Counted from the first letter of the stretch, positions 31,284-41,291 are shown. The stretch: DNA of 64,000 nt from Tolypothrix bouteillei VB521301 (GCF_000760695.4 NZ_JHEG04000001.1:1-64000); one strand, 5' to 3'. Notes: generated from the letters alone by a model not told the origin. Numbers and translations are program-made.

Positions 31284-33821
31284 ATGTCACAACAACTCAC
31301 AGCACCCAAAATCAACCGTCATTATCTCAATCAACGCCATAAAAAAGAACTCTTCGAGAAACGGGGACTGAACCCCAAGTGGTGTGAAGTCAATTGCCGC
31401 TCGATTTCCACAAACCAAGCGACCGAGCTACTGGGATACACCGCGCAAAGCGATGGCATCTGGCTGGAAGGCTCAAATTACCAGGGGCAGTACTACCCCG
31501 ATAAGCGATGGTCCTCACAAGGCAAGTCAGAAAAACAATCTCCCAAATACCGCAGCCCCAAAGGTGAATACGACATCATGCTACCCATCCATCCAGAAGA
31601 CCCTCACTACTGGGATGACATCGAGGCGTTAAAGCTCAAGTGCTACATCATCGACGGCAATCCTTGCTTGGTGACGACTGAGGGATTCTTTAAGGCGATC
31701 GCTCTCACGAGTCACGAAGTCCCCACACTCGCGCTCCTTGGGGTTGAGATGGGTCTAACGCCAACTGATGCCGACCCCCAGGGCAAGCGATATCTCGTGC
31801 CAACCCTAGAAAAGCTTGCCCGTGCTGGCTTTGGTTTCATCCATGCCTTTGACGCCGATGCTGTTAGCAATCCTAACGTCATCGATGCTCAAAGAAAACT
31901 CGTCCACCAGTTAAAGAAATTTAATGTAGCGCAATATAACGTAACTGGGTTGTGGAGTGAAGAGCGAGGGAAGGGCATTGACGATTACATCAAAATAAAT
32001 GGAGCAGACAAATTCAAGCAGGAGGTGTTAGCTAAGGCCGTGAGTATTGACAAGTGGGAACAACAGTTCAATCAAGAACAACAAACGCAGAAGAAATGGA
32101 CGCAATCATCTTTAGCTGAAGAACTCGCAGAAGAATACCGTCCGAAGCTGGCATGGTATGCAACTCGTAAATGCTGGTACTGGTACGCACGCAAAGTGTC
32201 TGGGGTGTGGTCGGAAACTGTTGATGAAGCGATCGGCGCTCTGGTGACAGCAGAAGCCAAGAACCGTTTGGGACCTGTTTTCAACCACGACTTCATCTCC
32301 GGCACTATCAAATTTCTCAAGTACGAGTTGGCCGTTGACGAATGGTCTGAGGCACAAGGGTTGATTCCACTTATTGATGGCGTGCTCGATCCCAAGACAA
32401 TGAAATTACTTCCCCACTCCCCAGGATACCGCTTTTTGTGGCAGCTGCCTTACAAGTGGCAGGACAGAGCCATTGGCTGCCAACCCATTACAGACTGGCT
32501 CTTAGAAATCATGAAACAAGATGCTTCCTTGGTACAGCTGCTGCGGGCATACCTTAAGGCAGTAGTGACGGGGAGATCTGACCTCCACAGATTTTTAGAA
32601 GCAATAGGACCTGGTGGTACGGGTAAGAGTACATTCCTGCGTCTTGCTACAGCATTGGTTGGGAAGGAAAACACAACGGTCACCACCCTCAAGCAGCTAG
32701 AAACCAACCGCTTTGAGACAGCTGCTTTGTACGGCAAGCGCCTGGTACTCATTACGGACTCAGAACGCTACGGGGGAGAAGTGCAAACTCTCAAAAACCT
32801 GACTGGAGAAGATGACTTGAGGAACGAGCGCAAGTGCATCCAGCAGACCACAGGCTTTAAGTACACGGGCATGGTGATGGTTGCTGCTAACGAACCCGTT
32901 CAATCGAGCGATTACACCAGTGGATTAAAACGACGGCGGCTGACAATACCGTTCACCCACCAAGTCCTACCGCACCTACAGCGCGACCTCGACTCTGAAT
33001 TCAAACCCTATTTACCCGGACTGTTGGAATGGGTGTTGGAGATGCCCGATGTAGAGATGGTTTCACTAGTAGTAGATACAAACAATTCCGTGCCTTCGCT
33101 CTCTGGCTTCAGTGCTGAGTTCTTGCTAGACACAAATCCTTTAGCAGACTGGATGGACAGTTGCCTAGTCCTAGAACCAAATGCAAAAACCCATGTTGGC
33201 ACTTTATCAAAATCAGCCGAACTCTATCTTTACTCAAGCTATTGCAGATGGATGGATGAAACTGGTAGCCGCTCCGTCTCTCTAAGGCGCTTTAGTGAAT
33301 GTCTCATTGACCTTTGCTCCAACCAGTTGAAATTGCAGGGCATTAAGAAAGGGCGAGATAATCAAGGAGCTTACATCACGGGACTGGCAATACGACAACC
33401 GGGGTCCGATCGCGATACGGCTTCAGCCGTTAAGCCTCCGGCTTATCGCCCGATTACAGGCACTGATGGATTGGTGACAAACACTCAAGGATTGAGTGAT
33501 GGGTCAGTGACAGATCAAACCCCTACCAGTGACCCAAGTGACGGGTGTGTTAAGTCTGTTGTAGTAAGCGATCGTCAACCTTCAAATCAAAACTCAGAAG
33601 AATGTGCGATACCAAACTCTCAACCGATCGCTACCCATCACAATCCAACTCCAAACATCACAAAAGGTCTGGTTATTGCCGTTAGAAACATTGCTGACTA
33701 TAGTGGCGAAAAGGTGACAATTGTTGGTTGGGAAAGACATGGTTCAAAAGTACAGGTTGAGTTTCCTAATGGCTCTTATAGATGGGTTAAACGTCACAGT
33801 CTCAAAATTTACAACAGTTAG
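31284..33821 (+). CDS. Plasmid/phage primase-helicase (DUF3854 plus P4-type helicase)
   Basis: An 845-residue protein. A DUF3854/TOPRIM-like region (about 80-260) has E-G-x-x-K and the acidic HAFDADAV. A D5_N-like domain follows, then a superfamily 3 (P4/D5) helicase with Walker A GPGGTGKST (about 442-450), Walker B-like LVLITDSE and a conserved ANEPV sensor. The C-terminal about 150 residues are low-complexity, then a small basic domain (VTIVGWERHGSKVQVEFPNG). Such proteins initiate replication of plasmids and satellites, acting with an iteron-type origin. A dispersed repeat is embedded in the coding sequence at 33412-33449. Confidence 0.85.
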   Translation: MSQQLTAPKINRHYLNQRHKKELFEKRGLNPKWCEVNCRSISTNQATELLGYTAQSDGIWLEGSNYQGQYYPDKRWSSQGKSEKQSPKYRSPKGEYDIMLPIHPEDPHYWDDIEALKLKCYIIDGNPCLVTTEGFFKAIALTSHEVPTLALLGVEMGLTPTDADPQGKRYLVPTLEKLARAGFGFIHAFDADAVSNPNVIDAQRKLVHQLKKFNVAQYNVTGLWSEERGKGIDDYIKINGADKFKQEVLAKAVSIDKWEQQFNQEQQTQKKWTQSSLAEELAEEYRPKLAWYATRKCWYWYARKVSGVWSETVDEAIGALVTAEAKNRLGPVFNHDFISGTIKFLKYELAVDEWSEAQGLIPLIDGVLDPKTMKLLPHSPGYRFLWQLPYKWQDRAIGCQPITDWLLEIMKQDASLVQLLRAYLKAVVTGRSDLHRFLEAIGPGGTGKSTFLRLATALVGKENTTVTTLKQLETNRFETAALYGKRLVLITDSERYGGEVQTLKNLTGEDDLRNERKCIQQTTGFKYTGMVMVAANEPVQSSDYTSGLKRRRLTIPFTHQVLPHLQRDLDSEFKPYLPGLLEWVLEMPDVEMVSLVVDTNNSVPSLSGFSAEFLLDTNPLADWMDSCLVLEPNAKTHVGTLSKSAELYLYSSYCRWMDETGSRSVSLRRFSECLIDLCSNQLKLQGIKKGRDNQGAYITGLAIRQPGSDRDTASAVKPPAYRPITGTDGLVTNTQGLSDGSVTDQTPTSDPSDGCVKSVVVSDRQPSNQNSEECAIPNSQPIATHHNPTPNITKGLVIAVRNIADYSGEKVTIVGWERHGSKVQVEFPNGSYRWVKRHSLKIYNS
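33412..33449. repeat. Cyanobacterial dispersed repeat inside a coding region
   Basis: GCGATACGGCTTCAGCCG then TTAAGCCTCCGGCTTATCGC is an imperfect palindrome of a type common between cyanobacterial genes. Here it lies in frame within the low-complexity tail of the primase-helicase, encoding about 13 residues (DTASAVKPPAYRP). Confidence 0.55.
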
Positions 33822-33875
33822 AGCAATCGCCCTCCACCAGATGCCAATACAAAAGTTTTCATTTATACTCAAACC

Positions 33876-35738
33876 ATGTTCGACTTACGAGACTACCAGC
33901 AAGAGTTAGTTGCCCAAACGTTTGCTGCCTGGGACCAAGGCACGAGAAAAGTGCTGTTGCAACTCTCAACAGGTGGAGGTAAGACAGTCATCTTCGCTGC
34001 GATCGCCCGTGAATTTACCAGCAGTGGATTGGGCGTGTTGGTCGTTGCCCATAGAGAAGAACTGATTCTCCAAGCGGCAGACAAGTTAGCTCAAACGACT
34101 AACATAGAGCCAGGAATTATTAAAGCGGGATACAAACCCACTGACTCTCTCATCCAAGTCGCCAGCATCCAAACATTGGCAAGACGCAAAAATTATAGCG
34201 ATGCAAAGCTTGTCATTGTGGATGAAGCCCACCATGCCTCAGCTGCGAGTTACCGCAATCTACTAGATGCCTATCCCCATGCCTTGATTTTAGGAGTGAC
34301 TGCCACCCCCAGGCGCGAGGATGGTTACGGACTGCGCGACATCTTCGATTGCCTCCTTTGTTCGGTTTCAACTAAAGAGTTAATCATCCAAGGTTATCTC
34401 ACCGACTACAAACTCATTGCTGGCTTTAAATACTCCAAACACAAAGTTCCGCAAAAACGCGACTTTACCAAAAAAGAATTAGAAGAAGTGGCTTCAGACT
34501 ACAAACCTGAAGAAGTCTTAAAACAGTGGCAGAATTTTTGTGATGGCAGAAAAACAATGATTTTTGCTGTTAATGTCGCCCATTCAAAAGCTATTACAGC
34601 AATGTTTGTTAGAGCCAATATCCCTTGCGAGCACATTGATGGGGAAACCCAAGAGAGCGAGCGTGCCGATATTTTAGAAAGATTTCGGACCGGCGAGACT
34701 CAAGTTATTAGTAACTGTGCCATTTTAACAGAAGGTTTTGATTGCCCGGATTCCCAAGCTGTAGTCATTGCCCGTCCAACAACGAGCGTTACCCTTTGGT
34801 TGCAGATGATTGGTAGGGTATTGCGTCCGTCACCTGGTAAAGAATATGCCATCATCTTAGATATGACGGATAATTGGTATCGGCTGGGGCGCCCGTGCGA
34901 TCCGCGCAACTGGAGTCTCGATCCTGTTTCTTGCGATCCAGATGCCCAAGGTGTGAGGTGTTGTCCTCACTGCCACCATGTTTTCAAGCCCATGCCCGCT
35001 CTCATTCGTTCCCAACAGTACTTTAATTCTCAATTGGCAGAATTTGTCACGGTCTACGAAGTCGATTGTGCCAACTGCGGTAAATCTTTTAAATGGGTAT
35101 TGGAAGAATTAAACTTAATGAATGGGCAGAAGATGCCAACTATTGTCTCTCCTCAAGACATTGAATTTTTAGAAGTTCCACCCACAATTCGCCCCAGTTT
35201 GTTCGGTCCGATTATTAAAGCCAAAAAGCGCAAATTTAAAAACAAACAACAACAAACTGATTTTTCTCTTAAAACTGTCATAAATTTTCTCTTAACTTGC
35301 CCTGAAATCACTTTAGAAGAGCTACGATATGCAGCAAATTTATTGAACTGCCAACCGTGGATCGTCGGTCACAGTATAAATTATTTAGCCCACACTTTAC
35401 GGGCAGCTGAATCTTGGGAAGAAGTCATCAAAATCATGTCCGCTCGTCCCCAAGATATCAAGCAATTGATTTGGAAAAAGTTATCACAAGAAGAGCAAAA
35501 CCGATTCAACCAGATGAAGCAGCGTTACGAACAACAACAACAAGAACTACTTGAATGGTTGTCTGAAGACAATTTAGTCACCATGGCAGGTGACTTGGAA
35601 GCTTGCGAAAATCTAGAAATGTTTGCCAGTCTTTGGCAGATCTATAACAAACAAGCTCTTCAAATCGCACTTGAGCGCATACGTGAAAGTTCGCGCCACC
35701 AAATTAATAAGTGGATGCAACAGTTAAATAACAGTTAG
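33876..35738 (+). CDS. DEAD/DEAH-box (SSL2-type) superfamily 2 helicase
   Basis: A 620-residue protein. The N-terminal Q-like motif LRDYQQELV is followed by Walker A STGGGKT (about 31-37), DEAH (VDEAHHAS, about 113), LGVTATPRRED, and motif VI MIGRVLRPSPG. A four-cysteine zinc-type segment (CCPHCHHVF, CANCGKSF, about 365-405) and a helical C-terminal region follow. It probably unwinds DNA for replication or repair of the element. It sits 54 bp after the primase-helicase stop. After the TAG the same frame stays open to 35873. Confidence 0.85.
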   Translation: MFDLRDYQQELVAQTFAAWDQGTRKVLLQLSTGGGKTVIFAAIAREFTSSGLGVLVVAHREELILQAADKLAQTTNIEPGIIKAGYKPTDSLIQVASIQTLARRKNYSDAKLVIVDEAHHASAASYRNLLDAYPHALILGVTATPRREDGYGLRDIFDCLLCSVSTKELIIQGYLTDYKLIAGFKYSKHKVPQKRDFTKKELEEVASDYKPEEVLKQWQNFCDGRKTMIFAVNVAHSKAITAMFVRANIPCEHIDGETQESERADILERFRTGETQVISNCAILTEGFDCPDSQAVVIARPTTSVTLWLQMIGRVLRPSPGKEYAIILDMTDNWYRLGRPCDPRNWSLDPVSCDPDAQGVRCCPHCHHVFKPMPALIRSQQYFNSQLAEFVTVYEVDCANCGKSFKWVLEELNLMNGQKMPTIVSPQDIEFLEVPPTIRPSLFGPIIKAKKRKFKNKQQQTDFSLKTVINFLLTCPEITLEELRYAANLLNCQPWIVGHSINYLAHTLRAAESWEEVIKIMSARPQDIKQLIWKKLSQEEQNRFNQMKQRYEQQQQELLEWLSEDNLVTMAGDLEACENLEMFASLWQIYNKQALQIALERIRESSRHQINKWMQQLNNS

Positions 35739-35873
35739 TGGACTCGCAGTGTCCAACCTTGGGTAAAGATTTCAGACTCCATGCTTAATTATGAGGGGCA
35801 ACCAGAAAATGTGCGTCCTTTATGGGACAAATGGCAACAGATGCATTCGGAAACAAGGGAAACTGTTGAGTAG
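35739..35873 (+). other. In-frame continuation after the helicase stop
   Basis: Directly after TAG (35736-35738) the helicase frame continues for 44 codons with protein-like composition (WTRSVQPWVKISDSML, then YEGQPENVRPLWDKWQQMH) to TAG at 35871. It may be a truncated C-terminus, or a small separate gene starting at the ATG near 35782. Confidence 0.3.
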
Positions 35874-35924
35874 GTTGATTTAATGAGGGTCATGGGATGG
35901 GCTTTCGCCTACATGGGAGGATGG

Positions 35925-36057
35925 TGCGATCGCATGAAGGCGCAAGCCGAAAGAGTGCTTATCGCGAAGCGCAAGCTGAAAGAGCGCTTATCGCATGAAG
36001 GCGCAAGCCTTAGATGTGCTTATCGCTTCGGCGCAAGCTGAAAGAGCGCTTATCGCC
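35925..36057. repeat. Four tandem about 30-33 bp units of a dispersed repeat
   Basis: Units share GGCGCAAGC(C/T)GAAAGAG(C/T)GCTTATCGC with small differences. They are related to the 41-bp repeats at 24266 and 26405. The rest of 35874-36267 is AT-rich and non-coding. Confidence 0.65.
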
Positions 36058-36267
36058 CAATAGGCAGACACTTTCAGTAAATCGCATTTTTTGGTCAATA
36101 CCCATTTTATTTAAATTGTATCAAAAATGCTAATTATAAAAGTATAAATACGGTATAGGCATTTGGAGTTAAGAATTCATAAAATGAATGAGTGTATGAA
36201 TTTTATCCATAAAGTACTGCGAGCTTCCAGTCACTTTGATTACAAATAGTCTTGTTATTTACAGTAT

Positions 36268-37060
36268 ATGAGTTATTGCCTCAATCCCAATTGTCCCAAG
36301 CCAACTGCAAACCATTCCAATAACAAGTTTTGTACCACCTGTGGCTCTAAACTCTTGTTAGCAGAACGGTATCGGGCAATCAAACTTCTCGGACAAGGGG
36401 GATTTGGTAGAACTTTCTTAGCTATTGATGAATACAAACCATCGCAGCGCCATTGCGTCGTTAAGCAATTGTTACCGCAAGCGCAAGGGACCAATACCCT
36501 TAATAAGGCATCTGAGTTATTTAAACTCGAAGCAGAACGGTTGGATGAATTAGGTCACAACCATCCTCAAATTCCAGAATTATTAGCCTATTTCACTCAA
36601 GAAAGTCAACAATATTTGGTACAAGAGTTTATTGATGGACAAAATTTAGCAGAGGAGGTGACAAACAACGGTGTTTATAGCGAAAAACAAATCATTGCCC
36701 TCCTACGCAACTTGCTGCCTGTTTTACAATTCGTGCATGGCAAACAGGTAATTCACCGCGACATCAAACCAGAAAATATTATTCGTCGTCGAGATGGAGA
36801 GCTAGTTTTAGTAGATTTTGGAGCTTCAAAAACTACTACCCGAACAGCTTTAACAGTGACAGGAACGGCGATCGGGACGGCAGGATATACAGCTCCAGAA
36901 CAAGCATTAGGGAAAGCAACGGTAAGTAGCGACATTTACAGTCTTGGCGTTACTTGCTTATATCTATTGACTGGGGTTGAACCATTCGAGTTATTTGATG
37001 TCACAGAAGGGGAATGGGTGTGGAGAGATTATCTAAGTACTCAACTCAGCAGCAATTTAG
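36268..37060 (+). pseudogene. Ser/Thr protein kinase truncated by IS701-family insertion
   Basis: An N-terminal zinc ribbon (CLNPNCPKP, CTTCGSKLL) precedes a PknB-like kinase domain. That domain has a Gly-loop GQGGFGRTFLA, the lysine in VVKQLL, catalytic IHRDIKPENII, metal-binding DFG (VDFGASK) and APEQ. The lobe is cut at about residue 264 by the left end of the insertion element; the frame then runs into it and stops at 37107. The remaining kinase helices and any C-terminal sensor are not found right of the element. Confidence 0.8.
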
Positions 37061-38449
37061 CCCTTTTTTGTCACTCTCGCCGTAGTATAATGAATAGCAA
37101 ACCCTAGAAGCGTTGTCTGTACTATGGTAGAGCCTCGTCAAGCAATACCCACGGTGAAATTTATAGACGAATACTGTCTTCTTTATGAAAATGTATTTCC
37201 GGAGGTGAGAAGTTTTGAAGCTTTTAAGTACCTACACATGGGTATGGTATCAGATATAAAACGGAAAACTTTACCATCGATAGCGAAAGTTGTAGGGCTG
37301 GATAATCATCAACCGTTACACCATTTTTTAACAGAATCACCTTGGAATGTAAAAGAATTAAGGAGACAAAGATTAGAATTTATATTATATATACTTCAAG
37401 GTCGCCCAATAGTGCTGATTATTGATGAGACAGGAGATAAGAAAAAAGGAAATACAACGGATTACGTTAAACGGCAATATATTGGAAATTTAGGAAAAAC
37501 CGAGAATGGTATCGTTGCAGTTACAGCATATGCAGTTTTATCGGGAATGACGTTTCCCCTAATATTTGAAGTCTATAAACCGAGAGAAAGACTACAACCA
37601 GGAGATAAATATTTAACCAAGCCTGAAATAGCAGCAATGATGATAAAAGAATTGCGATCTATGGGCTTTAAGTTTAATCTTGTTTTGGCAGATAGTTTAT
37701 ACGGAGAAAGTGGAAAAACTTTTATTCAAATATTAAATGAATTTAATCTAAATTTTATAGTAGCAATTCGCTCAAATCATCGGCAATGGGGAGTTGCAGA
37801 CTCAAAAGTCAAGTATTTAAGATGGCAAAGATTTAAGAGTGTTTTCTCAGATTTAAGCTCAGAAAACAGGTATATTAGAGAGATAATATGTAGCGATCGC
37901 TCGGAAATTAGATATTGGCAAATAACAACGGATACTGAGGTTATTCCGAAAAACACGACTTGGTATGTCATGAGTAAATTCCCAGAAATTACACCAAGAG
38001 AAGTGGGGAATTTTTATGGTTTAAGAACTTGGGTAGAATATGGTTTAAAGCAGAGTAAAAATGAATTAGGATGGGCAGATTTTCGTCTGACTAATTATTC
38101 AGATATAGAAAAATGGTGGGAAATAATTTTTAGTACCTATTTGTTGGTTAGTCTTCATTCTGAACAACTTCTGAAATTCCCACCACAATCTCAGTCTAAT
38201 TTCTCATCTCATCCTTGGTGGAACAAAGGAAATGGTTGGAATAGTATTCTTAACAACCTCCGTTTGGTACTTCAACCATTTGTACTATTTAATTTAATTA
38301 AGCCTTGGCTAAAGGTCTTTACAGTTCCTAAGTTAGCTGAAGGATTTTTTCAACTTCAAATGCTTGTTAATAATCTAACTTGCTCAATCTTTCAAAACTT
38401 CAATCTCCCTTATTTCCAATTTTCCTCTGCCTAGAGTGACAAAAGAGGG
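37061..38449 (+). mobile_element. IS701-family insertion sequence
   Basis: 1389 bp bounded by inverted repeats CCCTTTTTTGTCACTCT (left) and CCCTCTTTTGTCACTCT (right, reversed), 16 of 17 matching. Flanks are TTAG and TTAT, so the usual 4-bp target duplication is imperfect or the right flank has been exchanged. It contains one intact transposase gene. Confidence 0.8.
37124..38434 (+). CDS. IS701-family DDE transposase
   Basis: A 436-residue protein. The DDE residues lie in LIIDETGDKKKG, VLADSLYGE and WVEYGLKQSKNELGW; the last, with its Y-x-x-K spacing, is typical of IS701. Full length and without frameshift, so probably active. It catalyses cut-and-paste movement of its element. Confidence 0.9.
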   Translation: MVEPRQAIPTVKFIDEYCLLYENVFPEVRSFEAFKYLHMGMVSDIKRKTLPSIAKVVGLDNHQPLHHFLTESPWNVKELRRQRLEFILYILQGRPIVLIIDETGDKKKGNTTDYVKRQYIGNLGKTENGIVAVTAYAVLSGMTFPLIFEVYKPRERLQPGDKYLTKPEIAAMMIKELRSMGFKFNLVLADSLYGESGKTFIQILNEFNLNFIVAIRSNHRQWGVADSKVKYLRWQRFKSVFSDLSSENRYIREIICSDRSEIRYWQITTDTEVIPKNTTWYVMSKFPEITPREVGNFYGLRTWVEYGLKQSKNELGWADFRLTNYSDIEKWWEIIFSTYLLVSLHSEQLLKFPPQSQSNFSSHPWWNKGNGWNSILNNLRLVLQPFVLFNLIKPWLKVFTVPKLAEGFFQLQMLVNNLTCSIFQNFNLPYFQFSSA

Positions 38450-38913
38450 TTATTCCTCAAGCCTCAGCAAATCTGGTTTCTTAGAAGAGGGTTAATAGCT
38501 CTCTGAATAGTTACCAGGAATAACACGAATAATTTGAGATAAGTTAATAACAAAATAGTACTTAAGCTTATTTCATTTCTCATTGTTACACTTTTGCCTC
38601 TTTATTCGCCGATCTACAGGTTACCCTTAGAGGTGCAAGATATAAGATATCTGACATATTGTCCCTTGTTAATAAGGGGAAGGTTGGCATTGCTTGCCCA
38701 CGAAATAATCAGCTTTTTAGGCTATATTCTTCTCTATAAGATGCTGGTGCGAGATATGAGCCTATAGCAGGCGCGGCAAACACTCCCATGAAATATGAAA
38801 GAAACACAATTTTCCGGAAGCCTCTCTACATAAGATTTTTGAAATGTGTTTTTTAGGAGATATGCAAGCCCGTTCTACAGTATATATTCGGGCATTGACT
38901 ACTTGCAATAATC
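38450..38913. other. Intergenic region right of IS701
   Basis: 464 bp with no supportable gene. It does not continue the kinase interrupted at 37060 in any frame I read. A short minus-strand stretch near 38740-38830 is hydrophobic (VFLSYFMGVFAAPAIGSYL) but is only about 35 codons. Confidence 0.35.
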
Positions 38914-39510
38914 TTACGGTAATTTAGTTTCTAAAGAAATCCAAGTTTTTAGTTCTTCATTTGGAAGAATTTTACCCCTTTCAACTAACCTTAGTAAAAC
39001 TCTCAAATTAATTTTGATTTTTTTTAATTCTCGCAGATTTTCTATAGAATTTTCTCGAGAATTTTTCACATCTTCCCAACAAGACAATGCCTTAGTTTGA
39101 GCTTCTTGGAGGGACATAGTCAAGTTGTCGAAAAACCAGTGAATAATCCGATCTACATCAAGAACAGGATGACCGGGAATAGCATCAAATCTTTCTATCA
39201 TAGCGGCTCGCAGAACCATTAAGCTAAGAATATGAGACTCTTGTTGGTCAGGCTCTGACTTACTTACCAGTATATCGTAAGCTAATGTTGCTGCTTCTGC
39301 CCAAGACAGGGAAGAAGTAGTATCACCATCGTCAAAGTCAATATGAGCATGAGTTGCTGCTCCTTCAGCTAAACCTAACCAATTAAACCAATTAAAGTCT
39401 TTAGGAGCTTTTAATTGCCCTGACCCAATATCTTTTAGCCAAGCAAGTACATCAGAAGCATCTTTTCGCAGCAGTTGGTTTACTAGATCTACGGAATTTA
39501 ATTCATTCAT
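38914..39510 (-). CDS. Hypothetical protein
   Basis: A 198-residue, soluble, helical protein with a Trp-rich N-terminal block (DFNWFNWLGLAEG), an acidic Asp-rich turn (HIDFDDGDTTSS) and a charged C-terminal helix pair. Family unknown. It lies 171 bp downstream of, and in the same direction as, the pentapeptide gene at 39682. Confidence 0.5.
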   Translation of the reverse strand: MNELNSVDLVNQLLRKDASDVLAWLKDIGSGQLKAPKDFNWFNWLGLAEGAATHAHIDFDDGDTTSSLSWAEAATLAYDILVSKSEPDQQESHILSLMVLRAAMIERFDAIPGHPVLDVDRIIHWFFDNLTMSLQEAQTKALSCWEDVKNSRENSIENLRELKKIKINLRVLLRLVERGKILPNEELKTWISLETKLP

Positions 39511-39681
39511 AAGGAGCTTTAATCGTGGGTTTCTTTTGTGATGTTTTTTGGAATAATAAAATTACTTCTTCTAAAAGCTTCTATCCCAATATGGCGCGCG
39601 AGTAGCAATGGAACAGAAAACCGGGATAAGAAAATAAACTCAATAAAATCGCTAAAAACGTTGCAATGTATAGCTTCTGGC

Positions 39682-40626
39682 TCAAGGGACACGATATGGG
39701 TCAACTACGATGCTTCCATCAGGCATAGTGGTATTACGAAAGAAGGAACCTCGCATTATAGGGAGAAAGAAGAACTTAGCTCCGGTCAGGTTGGCTCCAG
39801 GCAAGTTAAGACCACCCATTTGGAGGCAATTCAGGTTAGTGTCCCTCAAGTCGGCATAACTCAAGTTAGCCCAATCAATGACAGCGAGATTCAAATTAGC
39901 ACCACGCAAATTAGCGCCCCAGAGGTAGGCAAATTGCAAGCCGGAACCTTCCAAATCAGCACCACTCAAGTTGACGTAAGGCAAATAAGCCTTTGGCAAA
40001 GAAACTCCATGCAGATCGACCCCTCTCAAGTCAGCACGGTGCAAAACAATGTTACTGAAAATTCTCTCACCTTTCTCGTAGCGCTTGAGAAAATCCTGGG
40101 TACTAACAACCCTTACGGGGTCATTTCCAATACTTCCATCTGGCATAGTAGTATTGCACAAGAGAGTAGCTTCCAAAATAGTGTCCCTCAAGTTGGCGCT
40201 ACGCAAGTTGGTATCAATCAAATTGGCACCACTGAGATTAGCACCAGTCAAGTTGGCATTGGTCAGATCGGCACCCATCAAATCGGCATCACTCAAATCG
40301 GCACTAGCCAAATTGGCACCACTCAGGTTGGCATTAATCAAGTTAGCGCTACCCATATAAGCCCCTTCCAGATTAGCACTGCTCAGATTGGCATTAGTCA
40401 GCTTGCTGTGAGCCAAATCGACAAAACTGATATTACTCCCACTCAAGTCAATGTCAACCAAGTAAGCGCTACTCAAGAAAGATTCTCTGGCTGGCAGTTC
40501 AAACCCACTAAAATTCCTTTCTCCAGCCTTATACCCTAGTAGCAGATTATTAACTGCAATTCGTCCTATGGCAGGGGGCTGGGGTAAGTCTTCGTCAAAT
40601 TCTATCCATTCGTCATCATCAAGCAT
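39682..40626 (-). CDS. Pentapeptide-repeat protein
   Basis: A 314-residue protein. An acidic N-terminus is followed by NNLLLGYKAGERNFSG and a pentapeptide block (about 45-155) capped by TTMPDGS. A second lead-in, TQDFLKRYEKGERIF, precedes a second block (about 185-285), again capped by TTMPDGS. So it is an internal duplication of lead-in, repeats and cap. The same units occur in the 587-residue protein at 24393. The antisense frame is open for over 300 codons only because of the repeat. Confidence 0.85.
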   Translation of the reverse strand: MLDDDEWIEFDEDLPQPPAIGRIAVNNLLLGYKAGERNFSGFELPARESFLSSAYLVDIDLSGSNISFVDLAHSKLTNANLSSANLEGAYMGSANLINANLSGANLASADLSDADLMGADLTNANLTGANLSGANLIDTNLRSANLRDTILEATLLCNTTMPDGSIGNDPVRVVSTQDFLKRYEKGERIFSNIVLHRADLRGVDLHGVSLPKAYLPYVNLSGADLEGSGLQFAYLWGANLRGANLNLAVIDWANLSYADLRDTNLNCLQMGGLNLPGANLTGAKFFFLPIMRGSFFRNTTMPDGSIVVDPYRVP

Positions 40627-40930
40627 AATTCCACAACCACAGCTACCGCTTTTCTTAAGTATTCAACTTGATGAACTAGAAATAAAAAGTACTATTTTAC
40701 ACAAAAAAAACCTAAGTAACTAAATTTTGACAGTCAATAGTATTGTCTATTCTATTGTTGCTATAGTACCTGTTTGATAATAACGCAATGGAACTTTCAA
40801 CGTAAATTGAGTCCATTTTTATGGTTCTCCGGTACTTGTTATGCTAAATTAATAGTTTGGTAGAGGGAACAGGGAACAGGGAACGGGGAACAGGGAAGAA
40901 AGGAAAAAGGGAATAAGGGAAAAGAGACCA

Positions 40931-41291
40931 TTATTCTAGCTTCTTAATAAGAGAAATAATCATTCGACTCTCTTCTCGTAGTAAAGAAATAATCGGTTCT
41001 ATATCTTCTTGTTTAGATAGTCCTACCCGGTGAGATAGAATAACATGTGTTTCTAATTCATTAACCGAGCCTTGAGCAATCCACCAGAAATCTAATATAT
41101 TCAGCTGTCGATCTTCTTCCATATCCCTCAGCTATGTTAGCTGGAATAGAAACTGCTGACTTCCTGATTTGTTGAACCATACCATACAACTCTTCTTTAG
41201 GGAAGGGTTTAGTCAAAAAATAGCATTTTTCAGCTATATCTATTCCTTTCTGCCAAATTTTTAGGTCTTTAAAATCATTAATGTCTGGCAT
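40931..41291 (-). pseudogene. Frameshifted four-helix-bundle (23S rRNA intervening-sequence type) protein
   Basis: The start MPDINDFKDLKIWQKGIDIA, then VSIPANIAEGYGRRSTAEYIRF, is the family signature. The frame then ends early. The expected continuation (WIAQGSVNELETH, then ILSHRVGL) lies in another frame to 40931. One extra base near 41083 explains this. These proteins are usually about 120 residues and of uncertain function. Here the gene sits between the transposase and the left end, like a passenger. Confidence 0.75.

Noticed and set aside
39538..40539. Long plus-strand frame (333 codons) opposite the pentapeptide gene
   Set aside because: It is an antisense artefact of the regular A(N/D)LxxA codon pattern. 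The minus-strand protein has clear pentapeptide repeats and caps.
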